Positions 25,246-37,401 are shown, counted from the stretch's first letter. The stretch is 61,498 nucleotides of DNA from Polaromonas sp. (GCF_012927485.1 NZ_JABBPC010000022.1:1-61498), one strand, 5' to 3'. The notes: generated by a model from the sequence alone, not told the origin. A program made the numbers and translations.

Positions 25246-25577
25246 TGGTGCGGCTGGCATGAATGGAACACGCGCTGCGTCGGTTTGTCGCCTCCAGGAT
25301 CAATAAGTACGCAATGCTTCACGATCATCCAGAGACCTGCCTGCCTCGTAGATGGCGGAGAACAACTCGTCTCGCTGATGGTGTCGGCTCCGCGCATGAA
25401 GTGCGCTCTGTAGCTCGCTCTCAAATTAGCGTTCCAGAGACTACTTGTGTAGACCTCCTGGGGACATTTCTACAGCCTGATAAAACCTTGATGATGTAGT
25501 TTTTGGGCAGGAAGAAATTCACCTCACTGCCCAGCACTGCACGTCGAAGTCAGCATGACTGCCACCCGTCGAAAAGC

Positions 25578-25614
25578 AAAAGGCCTCGTAACTCACTGAA
25601 TTACAAGGCTTTTT
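25578..25614 (-). terminator. Probable terminator of the tRNA-Ser transcript
   Basis: AAAAGGCCTCGTAA (25578-25591) pairs with TTACAAGGCTTTTT (25601-25614) with one mismatch and one G-T pair. Read leftward it ends in GGCCTTTTGCTTTT. It stands seven bases after the tRNA 3' end. Confidence 0.65.
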
Positions 25615-25620
25615 CTATAC

Positions 25621-25710
25621 TGGCGGAGAGGGAGGGATTCGAACCCTCGGAAGGGTCGCCCCTTCGCCTGATTTCGAGTCAGGTACATTCGACCACTCTG
25701 CCACCTCTCC
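25621..25710 (-). tRNA. tRNA-Ser (anticodon CGA)
   Basis: On the minus strand the gene folds as a class II tRNA: acceptor GGAGAGG pairs with CCTCTCC, D-arm GCAGAGTGG, anticodon stem CCTGA/TCAGG around loop CTCGAAA (anticodon CGA, reads UCG), a long variable arm (GCGAAGGGGCGACCCTTCCG) and T-arm GGTTCGAATCC. The 3' CCA is encoded. It lies 45 bases downstream of serS in the same direction, so tRNA-Ser and its synthetase are neighbours. Confidence 0.97.
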
Positions 25711-25755
25711 TGTGTCGAGCGTTAATTCTAGCAGGCTGAAGAGGCCGTATGACGT

Positions 25756-28099
<2,344 letters not shown>

Positions 28100-28101
28100 G
28101 G

Positions 28102-29103
28102 TCAGCTGGATTGATGGAGCTGACTACCGCTAACCGCGAGCGTGTGGCCCTGCGCATCGACCTTCAGGCCTTTTGGCAGCGGAAATTTAATGGCTTCTTC
28201 AATCCCCGGCATTTTGCGAACCGAAACCGCTCCCAGCGCCCGGATGCGGTCAATCACCTGCTTGACCAGAATCTCTGGCGCCGAAGCACCGGCAGTCAGA
28301 CCGACACGGCTCTTGCCCTCGAACCACTGTTCCTGCAATTCGCTGGCGTCGTCCACCATATAGGCTTCCGTCCCCAATTTGGCCGCCAGTTCGCGCAAGC
28401 GATTGCTGTTGGAGCTCGTCGGGCTTCCAACCACGATCAAGATATCAACCTGCGGGCTTAACACCTTCACGGCGTCCTGACGGTTTTGCGTGGCGTAGCA
28501 AATGTCTTGCTGCTTGGGCGCCCGCACTTGGGGAAAGCGCGCTTTGATCGCCGCACTGATTTCGGCCGCATCGTCCACACTCAACGTGGTTTGCGTCACA
28601 ACCGCCAGCCGCTCGGTTTGCAACGGCGAAATGCGCGCGACGTCGCGCACGTCTTCGACCAGATGAATGCCGGAATCCAGCTGGCCCATGGTGCCTTCCA
28701 CCTCGGGATGCCCCTTGTGCCCGATCATGATGAACTCGTACCCTTCCTTGTGCAACTTGGCCACCTCCACGTGGACCTTGGTAACCAAAGGACAGGTGGC
28801 ATCAAATACATGGAAACCTCGCGCGGCAGCTTCCTCCTGCACGGCCTTACTCACACCGTGCGCGCTGAACACCAGCGTGGCGCCTGGTGGCACGTCAGAC
28901 AACGCCTCAATGAAAATCGCGCCTTTGACCTTAAGGTCATTCACCACATAGGTGTTGTGCACGATCTCATGCCGCACGTAAATCGGCGCGCCAAACTTGG
29001 TCAGGGCCCGCTCCACGATTTCGATCGCGCGGTCAACCCCGGCACAAAACCCGCGGGGCTCCGCCAGCAGAATTTCTTTCAAACCGTTGCTTTCCGTGCT
29101 CAT
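28102..29103 (-). CDS. ispH: 4-hydroxy-3-methylbut-2-enyl diphosphate reductase
   Basis: The 333-residue enzyme has the three cysteines that hold the Fe-S cluster ([31 protein letters not shown]) and the SSNSNRL and TAGASAPE motifs. It makes IPP and DMAPP in the MEP isoprenoid pathway. Its start overlaps the FKBP gene's stop by ATGA, the common slpA/fkpB-ispH arrangement. Confidence 0.97.
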   Translation of the reverse strand: MSTESNGLKEILLAEPRGFCAGVDRAIEIVERALTKFGAPIYVRHEIVHNTYVVNDLKVKGAIFIEALSDVPPGATLVFSAHGVSKAVQEEAAARGFHVFDATCPLVTKVHVEVAKLHKEGYEFIMIGHKGHPEVEGTMGQLDSGIHLVEDVRDVARISPLQTERLAVVTQTTLSVDDAAEISAAIKARFPQVRAPKQQDICYATQNRQDAVKVLSPQVDILIVVGSPTSSNSNRLRELAAKLGTEAYMVDDASELQEQWFEGKSRVGLTAGASAPEILVKQVIDRIRALGAVSVRKMPGIEEAIKFPLPKGLKVDAQGHTLAVSGSQLHQSS

Positions 29104-29597
29104 AAAACGCCGATAAGCTGCACTTCAAACTCCACCCGCTTACCCGCCAAAGGGTGGTTGAAATCGAATTGCACTGCGCTGCCATCCTCTTTGATCTGCT
29201 GCACCGAACCGGCGTACTCCCCCCTGCCATCGGGCGTGGGGAACCGCACCACATCGCCGATTTCATAGTGTTCGTCGGGATCACCAAGGTCTTTAAGCAG
29301 TTTGCGCGCCACCCATTGCAACAACTCGGGATTGCGGTCACCAAAAGCAACGCCTTCAGCCAGTTCAAACGTAGCCCGCGTACCTTCCTGCAAGCCCAGC
29401 AAGCGCTGCTCGATTGCCGGCGACAACTCGCCGGTACCCAAGCTCAGCGTGGCAGGTTTACTGTCAAAGGTATTGATGATGTCCGCACCGCCCAGCCCCG
29501 CCATGCGGTAATGCAGGGTCAGAAATGAACCGGGCTGGACGGTGGGCTGAATAATGGGATGAACAAGGGATGGCACGAAGGACTCCACGGTGGACAT
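29100..29597 (-). CDS. slpA: FKBP-type peptidyl-prolyl isomerase (SlpA/FkpB-like)
   Basis: From the ATG at 29597 the product is 165 residues, with the split FKBP fold: an opening strand [32 protein letters not shown], then an IF-type insert ([14 protein letters not shown]) and [18 protein letters not shown]. It assists protein folding in the cytoplasm. It is translationally coupled to ispH as in E. coli. A longer frame to 29705 lacks homology. Confidence 0.9.
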   Translation of the reverse strand: MSTVESFVPSLVHPIIQPTVQPGSFLTLHYRMAGLGGADIINTFDSKPATLSLGTGELSPAIEQRLLGLQEGTRATFELAEGVAFGDRNPELLQWVARKLLKDLGDPDEHYEIGDVVRFPTPDGRGEYAGSVQQIKEDGSAVQFDFNHPLAGKRVEFEVQLIGVL

Positions 29598-29750
29598 AAG
29601 ACTTTGGGACCAGCTCAAACGGCCAGCAACTGTTAGTAAACTGCCTCTATTGTAGAAACTACGGATTATCCGAACCATTCCCCGGTTTTTGGCCTTTTCG
29701 CACACCTTTCATCCTCACTGTCACTCACCCTGAACCAAACGAAGTTCCCC

Positions 29751-30425
29751 ATGCTTCTCAAAAACCTGCCCGAGGACGCCCGTCCGCGCGAAAAACTGCT
29801 CGCCCGTGGCCCCGGTGCGCTCAGCGATGCCGAGTTGCTGGCCCTGCTGCTGCGCACCGGCTTGCCGGGCAAAAATGCGCTGCAGATGGGGCAGGAGTTG
29901 TTGACTACTTTCGGCGGCGTAGCGGGGCTGCTTCACACTGGACTCGAAGCGCTCAAAGGTATCAAGGGCCTAGGTCCGGCCAAACGCGCGGAGCTGGTCG
30001 CCGTGCTGGAACTAGCCCGGCGCGCACTGGCCGAAGAGCTGAAAGAAAAGGCGGTGTTTGCCACCCCGCAAGCCGTCCGCGACTACCTCCAACTGCAACT
30101 GGGACACCGACCTCACGAGATTTTTGCCGTGCTGTTTCTGGACAGCCAACATCGGCTCATTGCGCTGGAGGAGCTGTTTCGGGGCACTCTTACCCAAACC
30201 AGCGTTTACCCCCGCGAGGTGGTAGTGCGGGCTCTAGGGCTCAACGCCGCCAGCGTGGTACTGGCGCACAACCACCCGAGCGGCAGCGCCCAACCCTCAC
30301 GCGCCGATGAAGCGCTGACCCAAACGCTCAAGGCGGCGCTGGCGCTGGTCGATGTCCGCGTGCTCGACCACTTCGTGGTGACCAGTACCCAGGCAGTTTC
30401 AATGGCCGAACTGGGACTGCTTTAG
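29751..30425 (+). CDS. radC: RadC/UPF0758 family protein
   Basis: The 224-residue protein has an N-terminal helix-hairpin-helix part ([16 protein letters not shown]) and the C-terminal JAB/MPN domain with the metal motif AHNHPSG...S.AD, the RadC form. Despite the name, a repair role is disproved in E. coli and the true function is open. It is divergent from slpA and 27 bases before the Smr gene. Confidence 0.95.
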   Translation: MLLKNLPEDARPREKLLARGPGALSDAELLALLLRTGLPGKNALQMGQELLTTFGGVAGLLHTGLEALKGIKGLGPAKRAELVAVLELARRALAEELKEKAVFATPQAVRDYLQLQLGHRPHEIFAVLFLDSQHRLIALEELFRGTLTQTSVYPREVVVRALGLNAASVVLAHNHPSGSAQPSRADEALTQTLKAALALVDVRVLDHFVVTSTQAVSMAELGLL

Positions 30426-30452
30426 CATCGGGCATTACCCTCCGGCCACATC

Positions 30453-31133
30453 ATGAAGCAGCTCCTCACGAAACGTCTCAAAGATCACCTGATCAAGGAT
30501 TTAAAAGATCTCAAGGCGGTGAAAAAAGAGATTGAAACACGCGCTCGGCTGGAACAGGGGCGCGTGGCCGCCCGCTTGGCTGCCACCGCAAAAAACAGAT
30601 CTGAAAAAGAACTGTTCTCGCGCGCGATCGGGCCGATCAAGGCCCTTTCGACCAAGCATTTGCCCGGCCACAAGGCCAGCCTGCAGCGAGCCCAGCCAGC
30701 GCCGATTCCGGTGCAGCAGCAGCGCGACGAGTTGGCCGTGATGCGCGAGGCCATTTCCGACGAGTTCGATGCCGAGACCCTGCTCGACACTGACGAAGCC
30801 CTGAGCTTTCGGCGTCCCGGCATGGGGCCCGACGTGGTCCGTAAGCTGCGCAGAGGTAACTGGAGCATTCAGCGCCAGCTCGACCTTCACGGCCTGCGTC
30901 GTGAAGACGCCCGAGAAGCGCTGGCAGCTTTTATCCGCGAAGCCAACAAAGCCGGCCTGCGCTGCGTGCGCGTGGTGCATGGCAAAGGGTTGGGCTCCCC
31001 TGGCAAGACTCCGGTTCTCAAAGGCAGGGTACAAAGCTGGCTGATTCAAAAGCAGGAAGTGCTTGCCTTTGTACAGGCGCGACCGGCCGAGGGCGGTGCC
31101 GGTGCGCTAGTGGTGTTGCTGGCGCAGAGCTGA
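30453..31133 (+). CDS. Smr/MutS2-domain protein
   Basis: The 226-residue protein has a basic coiled N-terminal half (KDLKDLKAVKKEIETRARLE) and a C-terminal Smr domain (about 140-226) with LDLHGLRREDAREAL and RVVHGKG, the LDLHG and HGxG motifs tied to nucleic-acid nicking. It resembles the YdaL/SmrA-type proteins. Following radC in the same direction, it is probably co-transcribed. Confidence 0.9.
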   Translation: MKQLLTKRLKDHLIKDLKDLKAVKKEIETRARLEQGRVAARLAATAKNRSEKELFSRAIGPIKALSTKHLPGHKASLQRAQPAPIPVQQQRDELAVMREAISDEFDAETLLDTDEALSFRRPGMGPDVVRKLRRGNWSIQRQLDLHGLRREDAREALAAFIREANKAGLRCVRVVHGKGLGSPGKTPVLKGRVQSWLIQKQEVLAFVQARPAEGGAGALVVLLAQS

Positions 31134-31301
31134 ATTAACTGCTACCTGTTTGCTAGCCATTAAATGGCTCCCTGCATTCGTCATTAAATTAGCAGATCCT
31201 CCGCTGCTTTAAAAATATTTACCACCGGCTCTGTGGTCGCTGGCACCCGTGGTGGACGACGGTTCCAGCGCACTTTCCCGATTCCCGGCCCCGTCGTGTG
31301 C

Positions 31302-33875
31302 CTACTGGGCTTTACGAAGTGTCTCAACAACCGGTGTGTTGAGCACTGAGCGCAGCCCCCACCAACCTGCGGCCAGCGCCAGAACTGCGCCAGCCAGGCT
31401 GCCAAAGATCGGTACCGTCCACGAACCGGTCCAGCTGAAATCGAAGACGTAGCGAGCAAGGGCCCATCCCACGGCCAGCGCCGCAAGGGAAGCAAGGAAG
31501 CCAGCCAGCAGGCCGACACCGGCCAGCTCTGCACGCTGCACCTGCCGAAGCAGGGAAGCACGCGCGCCCAGCGCACGCATGATGGCGAATTCCCGGGCAC
31601 GTTCTTCCCGCGTCGCCGTGACGGCGGCAAACAGCACCACCAGACCGGCAGCCAATGTAAAGCTGAACAAAAATTCCACCGCACCAATCACCTGGTCCAG
31701 CACCCGCTGTACCTGGCTCAGTGTGCTGCTCATGTCCACATTGGTGATATTTGGAAAGGCTTTAACAAGGGCGTTGTCGAAGCTTTGAGGTCTTTTGCCA
31801 TCGGCCGGGTTACTCCGGACATCTTGAGGCGCGGGTTCGGGCGCCCGGAAGGCGCTGATGTACGACACCGGAACATCGGCCAGTTGGGCCACCGGATACA
31901 TTACAAAAAAGTTGACGTGCATCGAGCCCCAGTCGACCTTGCGCAGACTGGTGATTTTGGCGTCGCTGAGCTGCCCCGCGATGTCGAAACGCAGGCGGTC
32001 ACCGAGCTTGAGACCGAGCGTCTTGGCGAGACCTTCTTCGACACTGATGGCGTCTTGCTCACCGGCGATCCAGCGGCCTGCAACCACTTGGTTATAAGTG
32101 GGTTGTTGCGCACTGGTCGATAAGTTGAAATCCCGGTCCACCAGGCGTTTGGCGCGCTCGTCTGCAAAGTCATCGGGTGTCACGGCCTTGCCATTCACCG
32201 CCACCAGGCGACCGCGGATCATCGGGTACCAATCGAATTTTTTCACGCCACCCGCACGCAACGCCTGTTGAAAGGCATCGCCCTGCTCGGGCTGGACGTT
32301 GATTACAAAACGGTTGGGCGCATCAGCGGGAGTGGCTTGACGCCAGCTGCTGATCAGGTCAGTGCGCAACAGCACCAGCAGCATCAAGGCCAGCAGGCCC
32401 ACGGCCAAGGCGCTGATTTGGACGACCGCATAGGCCGGGCGTGCCGACAATTGACGTGTCGCCAGCACCAGCCAACGTGGTGCCGTGGCCTCGTTCACGC
32501 TGGCTCGCAGCAATTTGACGGCAACGTAGCTGGCCAGCGCAAAAACCAGCACCGCCCCTAAAAATCCGCCCACCGAAATCAGGCCCAGCTTCAGGTCGCT
32601 ACTGGCGGCCACCAGCAGGGCCGCGAAACCGGCCATGCCCACACCCAGCACCACCAGCGAGGCCGGTTTGAGGTTGCCAACTTCCCTGCGAATCACGCGC
32701 AGCGGTGGCACTTGGGCCAATTGCAATACGGGTGGCAGGCCAAAAGCCAACAGCAGCGTCAGGCCCATGCCCATTCCGAACGCCACCGGCCAGAAAGTTG
32801 GAGCGGGTAGCGCCGTCTCGACCAATCCGGCGAGCAACAAAATAAAGCCGTAATGCACTGCAAAGCCCAGCGCCACCCCCAACGCGCTGGCGAAAAGCCC
32901 CGCCACTACGAACTCAAAAGCGTAAGCCAGGGCAATGGTGCGCTGAGGCTGGCCGAGCACGCGCAGCATGGCACAGTCGTCCAGATGCTTCGCGGCAAAT
33001 CCGCGCGCCACAATCGCGACGGCCACGGCGCTCAGCAGCGCCGCCAGCAAGGCCACCAAATTTAGAAATTTTTCGGCCCGGTCCAGCGTTTGATGCATCT
33101 CGGGGCTGCCGCTTTCCAGGGACTCTAACCGTGCGCCACGCAGGCCGGACTGGTTGGCCGGATTTTTGATTTCGTCCGCCGCCCACTTGACATACGCCTT
33201 GACAGCGATGGCATCACCCGCCACTGCAAACCGATAGCTGGTGCGACTGGCCGGCTGAATCAGTCCGGTTGCAGCAACGTCGGCCTGGTTGATCATCACA
33301 CGCGGCGAGAAGCTGATAAAACCGGCCCCACGGTCCGGCTCCTGGACGATGATGCGGGTCAGCGTGAAGCTGGCATCGCCCATCAAAATAGTTTTGCCCA
33401 ACTGAAGACCCAAGGCATCAAGCAACGAAGCATCTGCCCAAGCCGTACCTCGCGCCGGTATCTCACGGGTCACCTGGCCCGCGCCCTCCGTGCTTTCTGA
33501 AACTTTCATAGCGCCGCGCAAGGGATAGCCATCAGGAACGCCTTTGAAGGCCACCAGCTTGCTGGCACCGCCGTCTTCGTCTCGGGCGCGGCCCATGGTT
33601 GGAAAAGTGACGGTGGAAACGGCCTTGAGACCCAGCGCTTGAGCCTTGGCGATAAACGCTGGCGGAGTGACGCCATCGCTGCGGAGCACCGCATCACCGC
33701 CCAAGAGTTGTTGTGCATCACGCTGCAAACCACCCTTGAGCCGGTCTGCGAAAAATCCAACGGCGGTCAGGGCCGCGACTGCCAGCGTGACGGCCACAAT
33801 CAGCAGGCGAAGCTCCCCGGCCCGCAAATCGCGGAACAGAGTTCTCCAGCCAAGCTTCAGAAAGAGGGTGTTCAT
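31302..33875 (-). CDS. ABC transporter permease, FtsX/YbbP type
   Basis: The start at 33875 gives 857 residues. It has ten predicted helices: one near the N-terminus, three in the FtsX-like block about 265-400, a middle pair, and a second FtsX block at the C-terminus (about 730-850). Two large periplasmic domains are MacB_PCD-like. This is the YbbP/LolE-like permease usually encoded beside the ATPase YbbA and lipase TesA. Neither partner is present in the window, so its ATPase must be elsewhere. Its substrate is unproven. Confidence 0.88.
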   Translation of the reverse strand: MNTLFLKLGWRTLFRDLRAGELRLLIVAVTLAVAALTAVGFFADRLKGGLQRDAQQLLGGDAVLRSDGVTPPAFIAKAQALGLKAVSTVTFPTMGRARDEDGGASKLVAFKGVPDGYPLRGAMKVSESTEGAGQVTREIPARGTAWADASLLDALGLQLGKTILMGDASFTLTRIIVQEPDRGAGFISFSPRVMINQADVAATGLIQPASRTSYRFAVAGDAIAVKAYVKWAADEIKNPANQSGLRGARLESLESGSPEMHQTLDRAEKFLNLVALLAALLSAVAVAIVARGFAAKHLDDCAMLRVLGQPQRTIALAYAFEFVVAGLFASALGVALGFAVHYGFILLLAGLVETALPAPTFWPVAFGMGMGLTLLLAFGLPPVLQLAQVPPLRVIRREVGNLKPASLVVLGVGMAGFAALLVAASSDLKLGLISVGGFLGAVLVFALASYVAVKLLRASVNEATAPRWLVLATRQLSARPAYAVVQISALAVGLLALMLLVLLRTDLISSWRQATPADAPNRFVINVQPEQGDAFQQALRAGGVKKFDWYPMIRGRLVAVNGKAVTPDDFADERAKRLVDRDFNLSTSAQQPTYNQVVAGRWIAGEQDAISVEEGLAKTLGLKLGDRLRFDIAGQLSDAKITSLRKVDWGSMHVNFFVMYPVAQLADVPVSYISAFRAPEPAPQDVRSNPADGKRPQSFDNALVKAFPNITNVDMSSTLSQVQRVLDQVIGAVEFLFSFTLAAGLVVLFAAVTATREERAREFAIMRALGARASLLRQVQRAELAGVGLLAGFLASLAALAVGWALARYVFDFSWTGSWTVPIFGSLAGAVLALAAGWWGLRSVLNTPVVETLRKAQ

Positions 33876-33945
33876 AACGCGACCATAGTACGGAAAGGGT
33901 AACGAGATCACGCTGCCGGATTTTGGAGGACTTTGCCTCCGCTAA

Positions 33946-34860
33946 TCAAGCTTCCTGACCCGCCTTCAAATAGCTTCTATTGTCGACTGGGCTACCGGGC
34001 TTCGCTTCCAGCTTGGCCACCAGACCAGCCTGCAACTTAAGGCGGTGCGGATGGGCGTAGCAAATAAAGCGTTTGTTGGTTGCGCGGCCAATGGCGCACA
34101 GCCCCACGGATTGGGCCACCTGATGCCCCATCTGCGTAATGCCGCTGCGTGAGACCACAACCGGTACACCCATCTGCGCCGACTTGATCACCATTTCGCT
34201 GGTCAGACGGCCGGTGGTGTAGAACACGCTGCTCCCGCCGTTGATGGGTAAGGTGTTCCGCATCCACATCCAGCCCGCGATCGTGTCAATAGCGTTGTGC
34301 CGCCCCACATCTTCTACAAAAAACAGCATCTCGGGATCACCGGATGCCGTACCGAACAAAGCGCAAGCGTGCACGGAGCCCGCAGACTTGTAGGTGGTTT
34401 CTTTGAGCCGAATCGTATTGACTAAACCGTAGAGCTGGCTTTGCGTGATGCAGGCACCCGGAGGCAGTTCGATTTGATCGACTTCATCCATCAGGCCGCC
34501 GAACATGCTGCCTTGACCGCAGCCGGTGGTGACCACGCGCCGGGAGGTTTTTTCCTCAATATCCGCGATGCCTTGGCGGGTTTTGACGGCAGCAGCACCG
34601 ACCTCCCAATCGACCGTGATGGATTCGATGTCGTACACCGACTTGACCAGTCGCTGGTTGCGCAGGTAGCCGAGCACCAACAACTCGGGGTGGGCGCCCA
34701 GCGTCATGAGGGTGACCAGCTCGCGCTTGTCGACATACACCGTGAGCGCGCGCTCAGCAGGAATAGAGACTTTATGCTGCTCTCCATATTCGTTGACCGC
34801 GTCAATTTCGCAGGTCAACGGCGCCTGGGCTAACGTAAGGTGGGGCAGTGGCAAAAACAT
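33946..34860 (-). CDS. fdhD: Formate dehydrogenase accessory sulfurtransferase FdhD
   Basis: The 304-residue protein has the FdhD core (LVLGYL, the VVTTGCGQGSMFGG loop, FVEDVGRHNAIDT and SRSGITQMGHQVAQ). FdhD moves sulfur to the molybdenum/tungsten cofactor of formate dehydrogenase. E. coli uses two loop cysteines (CGxC). Here only Cys114 is present and position 117 is Gly, so sulfur transfer would rely on one cysteine. It closes the minus-strand formate dehydrogenase cluster, after a terminator. Confidence 0.93.
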   Translation of the reverse strand: MFLPLPHLTLAQAPLTCEIDAVNEYGEQHKVSIPAERALTVYVDKRELVTLMTLGAHPELLVLGYLRNQRLVKSVYDIESITVDWEVGAAAVKTRQGIADIEEKTSRRVVTTGCGQGSMFGGLMDEVDQIELPPGACITQSQLYGLVNTIRLKETTYKSAGSVHACALFGTASGDPEMLFFVEDVGRHNAIDTIAGWMWMRNTLPINGGSSVFYTTGRLTSEMVIKSAQMGVPVVVSRSGITQMGHQVAQSVGLCAIGRATNKRFICYAHPHRLKLQAGLVAKLEAKPGSPVDNRSYLKAGQEA

Positions 34861-34878
34861 CGATGAAGATTACAACAA

Positions 34879-34909
34879 AAAAGGCCGGCACCTCGCGGGC
34901 CAGCCTTTT
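34879..34909 (-). terminator. Hairpin terminator downstream of the fdh operon
   Basis: AAAAGGCCGGC (34879-34889) pairs with GCCAGCCTTTT (34899-34909) with one mismatch. Read leftward it ends in CCTTTTTTGTTG. It separates the 129-residue exported protein from fdhD, which therefore may be transcribed separately. Confidence 0.65.
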
Positions 34910-34924
34910 ACCCGGGATGGCGTC

Positions 34925-35314
34925 TCAGGGTTTTTTGGCAGGGTTGACATCAGCATCAGGCCGCTTGCTGCTGGGCGGACTGATCGCCAAAGTCGTTGGA
35001 GAGTGCGCCCCCGAAGCCTCTATGGGCTTGGCGGCTTCTGACAGCAGGTAAACGAAAGCGCCCGGGTCCGCGCAAGCAGGCGCTTCCGCCGGCGGCTTGG
35101 TTTCCTTGCCTGCAGACTTGGCCGCAGCGAAATAGCTGGCCGCCGTTTTGTCTTGGGACTTGCATAATTTATAAGCATCCACTTTCCCGTCCCAGGCCGT
35201 CTTGGCAGCAGCCTCTGCGGCTTTGGCCTTGGCTTCGTTGCTCAGCGGAAGAAGTGTGGCCCACGTAAGCGCGCATGCACTGGCAAGCAGACTCGCCATT
35301 AGAAGTTTTTTCAT
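34925..35314 (-). CDS. Small exported protein of the formate dehydrogenase cluster
   Basis: The 129-residue product has a clear signal peptide (residues 1-20, MKKLLMASLLASACALTWA), an Ala/Lys-rich middle, two mature cysteines and a proline-rich acidic C-terminus. It overlaps fdhC's stop by four bases (ATGA), so it is co-translated. It matches a short conserved hypothetical that follows FDH genes in Comamonadaceae. Function unknown; probably a periplasmic accessory. Confidence 0.6.
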   Translation of the reverse strand: MKKLLMASLLASACALTWATLLPLSNEAKAKAAEAAAKTAWDGKVDAYKLCKSQDKTAASYFAAAKSAGKETKPPAEAPACADPGAFVYLLSEAAKPIEASGAHSPTTLAISPPSSKRPDADVNPAKKP

Positions 35315-36531
35315 GAAGTCCTCGCACTTGATACCTGAACAATCTGACTTGCGAGCACTGACCCGCCTCGATGGGCCGGAATCTTACCGGCCTTAACATC
35401 GTCATACCAGTATTGGTGGTGCTCCCTGGCCCAGGTTTCATCCACATAGCCGGATTTCATGGCATGGTAGGCACCGTCCATTCCGATGGTGCCAATGTAA
35501 ATATGGCCGACAAACATCGCCATCATCAGCACCGTCGCAATCGCGTGAACCATCTCCGCGAGTTGCATGGTGCCACGCACGTAGACGAGGCCGGGGACGA
35601 GCTTGTCGAGCACAAAACCTGAGCCCACAACGATGATTCCCAGGAAAAACACGCCGCCCCAGAACACCACTTTTTCACCCGCGTTGAAGCGGTGCGATGG
35701 CACCTCGGTGCCCGACAGAAGGCCACCCCCTTTGAGGATCCAGTTGAGGTCATCGCGGTCAGGGATATTGTCCCGAATAAAAGTAATGAAAACGATCACC
35801 AGCGAAACGGCAAATAACGGCCCGGCGAAGTTGTGCATGTTTTTGAGCACATAAGTGAACCAGCCAAACAGCGTGCCGCCAATGACCGGTTGAATAAAGA
35901 ATTTACCAAACGCCATCACCAAACCGGAGACGGCAAGCAGGCAAAACGCAATGGCATTGGACCAGTGCGCCGAACGCTCGAAGGAGGTGAACCGCTCGAT
36001 CTTGCGGCCGGTCTCAGCCCCATGCAACTTAATCGGGCCCTTGCCAAAGTAAAACAATGCGATCGCACCGGCCATGATCAGCAAAAGCGCCCCCCCGTAA
36101 GGAATTAGCCAGTTGTTGCGAACCTGACGCCACGCTTCGCCGGCATTGGTCAGGCGTGAACCCGGGTACTGCACAAAAGGCTGAATCAGGTTGCCTGCTT
36201 CTGGCGCCTCGCTTTTAGGCAAGTTGCTATGGCCGGTCACGCCGCTACCGACCTGTCGCCACATCGGCGCATTGTTGCCCGGCTGGACTTTGGCCCGTTC
36301 GCCGTTGGTCTGCTTGGCATAGTTGGGATCGGCACTGGCGTCAGGCTTCACTTCAAAAATATTTTGGCTCTGAATGCCGGCAGTTGTCGCCGCAGCCGGC
36401 GCCGATGCAGCGGGCAGCGCTGGAGTGAGGACGCCCGAAGCCTGCGCTGATCGGCTTGGAGCAGTCTCGGCGACTGCTACACCGGTCAAGCCAAATGCTG
36501 TTAATAATATAGCTAAGAGTGCTCGTTCCAT
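35311..36531 (-). CDS. fdhC: Formate dehydrogenase cytochrome b556 (gamma) subunit
   Basis: From the ATG at 36531 (MERALLAILLTAFGLTG) the protein is 406 residues. It has a signal peptide and a long Pro/Ala-rich periplasmic N-terminal part, one helix (about 146-166), then the four-helix di-heme cytochrome b of FdnI/FdoI type with histidines in FERSAHW, KNMHNFAGP, VHAIATVLM and IYIGTIG regions. It carries electrons from FdhB to quinone in the membrane. The N-terminal extension is about 140 residues longer than E. coli FdnI, as seen in many beta FDH3 systems. Confidence 0.93.
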   Translation of the reverse strand: MERALLAILLTAFGLTGVAVAETAPSRSAQASGVLTPALPAASAPAAATTAGIQSQNIFEVKPDASADPNYAKQTNGERAKVQPGNNAPMWRQVGSGVTGHSNLPKSEAPEAGNLIQPFVQYPGSRLTNAGEAWRQVRNNWLIPYGGALLLIMAGAIALFYFGKGPIKLHGAETGRKIERFTSFERSAHWSNAIAFCLLAVSGLVMAFGKFFIQPVIGGTLFGWFTYVLKNMHNFAGPLFAVSLVIVFITFIRDNIPDRDDLNWILKGGGLLSGTEVPSHRFNAGEKVVFWGGVFFLGIIVVGSGFVLDKLVPGLVYVRGTMQLAEMVHAIATVLMMAMFVGHIYIGTIGMDGAYHAMKSGYVDETWAREHHQYWYDDVKAGKIPAHRGGSVLASQIVQVSSARTS

Positions 36532-36542
36532 GATGGCTCCGG

Positions 36543-36773
36543 TCACTTTGTCTTGGAATATTCGTTTTGGTTATTTTGGGCGCGGACCTTGAGCGCTTGC
36601 TCCCAGCTCGCCTTGTCCCCCGGCTTCCAACCAGGCGCCACAAAATTGTTTTGCGCACCATAAAACGGCTCGACATCGTTTTTCATGTTGCCCAAGGTCT
36701 GTGGTTTTTCACCACAAGCCGACATACTGGCTAAAGTGGCCAGCGCCGAGATCAGCATTAAAAAACGGGTCAT
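36543..36773 (-). CDS. Small lipoprotein of the formate dehydrogenase cluster
   Basis: The 76-residue product has a hydrophobic N-terminus ending in a lipobox-like LASMSAC (Cys at about 19), then a short soluble tail with PFYGAQNNFVAPGWKPGD. It overlaps fdhB's stop by ATGA at 36770-36773. The family is a short FDH-cluster lipoprotein of unknown function. It probably anchors or assists the complex at the outer face of the inner membrane. Confidence 0.7.
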   Translation of the reverse strand: MTRFLMLISALATLASMSACGEKPQTLGNMKNDVEPFYGAQNNFVAPGWKPGDKASWEQALKVRAQNNQNEYSKTK

Positions 36774-37390
36774 GATTTCGCCCCTGTGGGCGGCTGGCCC
36801 GCCTGCTTGGAACCATAGGCTGTTCCCCAGCCCCAGACCTCAGCGCCTTTGCCGCGGTGTACGACCCGGTTGCGGAAGATGTCAGCCACCACATCACCAT
36901 CGCCGGCTAGCAGCGCCTTGGTGGAACACATCTCGGCGCACGCTGGCAACTTACCTTCTGAAAGACGGTTGCGTCCGTACTTTTCAAATTCAGCCTGACT
37001 GCCATTGACCTCGGGACCACCCGCGCAGAAAGTGCATTTATCCATCTTTCCCCGCACACCAAAAGTGCCCGTGGATGGAAACTGGGGCGCACCGAAGGGG
37101 CAGGCGTAAGAGCAATAGCCACAGCCAATGCAGATGTCCTTGTCGTGCAACACCACGCCTTCATCAGTCCGATAGAAGCAATTGACAGGGCAAACCGCCA
37201 TGCACGGTGCATCGCTGCAATGCATGCAAGCCACCGAGATGGATTTTTCGCCTGGAACACCATCGTTAAGCGTCACGACGCGGCGACGGTTAACGCCCCA
37301 CGGAACTTCGTTTTCGTTCTTGCAAGCTGTGACGCAGCCGTTGCATTCAATGCAGCGTTCCGCATCACAAACAAATTTCATACGTGCCAT
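36770..37390 (-). CDS. fdhB: Formate dehydrogenase iron-sulfur (beta) subunit, FDH3 type
   Basis: The 206-residue protein has four [4Fe-4S] binding groups: CIECNGCVTACKNEN, CMHCSDAPCMAVCP, CIGCGYCSYACP and the split CTFC with a later CAEMC. It is the electron wire from the FdhA molybdenum centre to cytochrome FdhC. There is no C-terminal transmembrane anchor as in E. coli FdnH, the feature of the FDH3 type. Confidence 0.95.
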   Translation of the reverse strand: MARMKFVCDAERCIECNGCVTACKNENEVPWGVNRRRVVTLNDGVPGEKSISVACMHCSDAPCMAVCPVNCFYRTDEGVVLHDKDICIGCGYCSYACPFGAPQFPSTGTFGVRGKMDKCTFCAGGPEVNGSQAEFEKYGRNRLSEGKLPACAEMCSTKALLAGDGDVVADIFRNRVVHRGKGAEVWGWGTAYGSKQAGQPPTGAKS

Positions 37391-37401
37391 AAACTTTTCC
37401 C

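Larger units (their letters stand above)
25151..25620. other. Intergenic region between greB and tRNA-Ser, decayed sequence
   Basis: Apart from two hairpins (25212-25241 and 25578-25614), I find no gene. Bases about 25310-25430 read leftward in one frame contain a protein-like stretch (RDELFSAIYEAGRSLDDREA), open for about 40 codons, that may be a relic of a lost gene. I cannot identify it. Confidence 0.45.
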
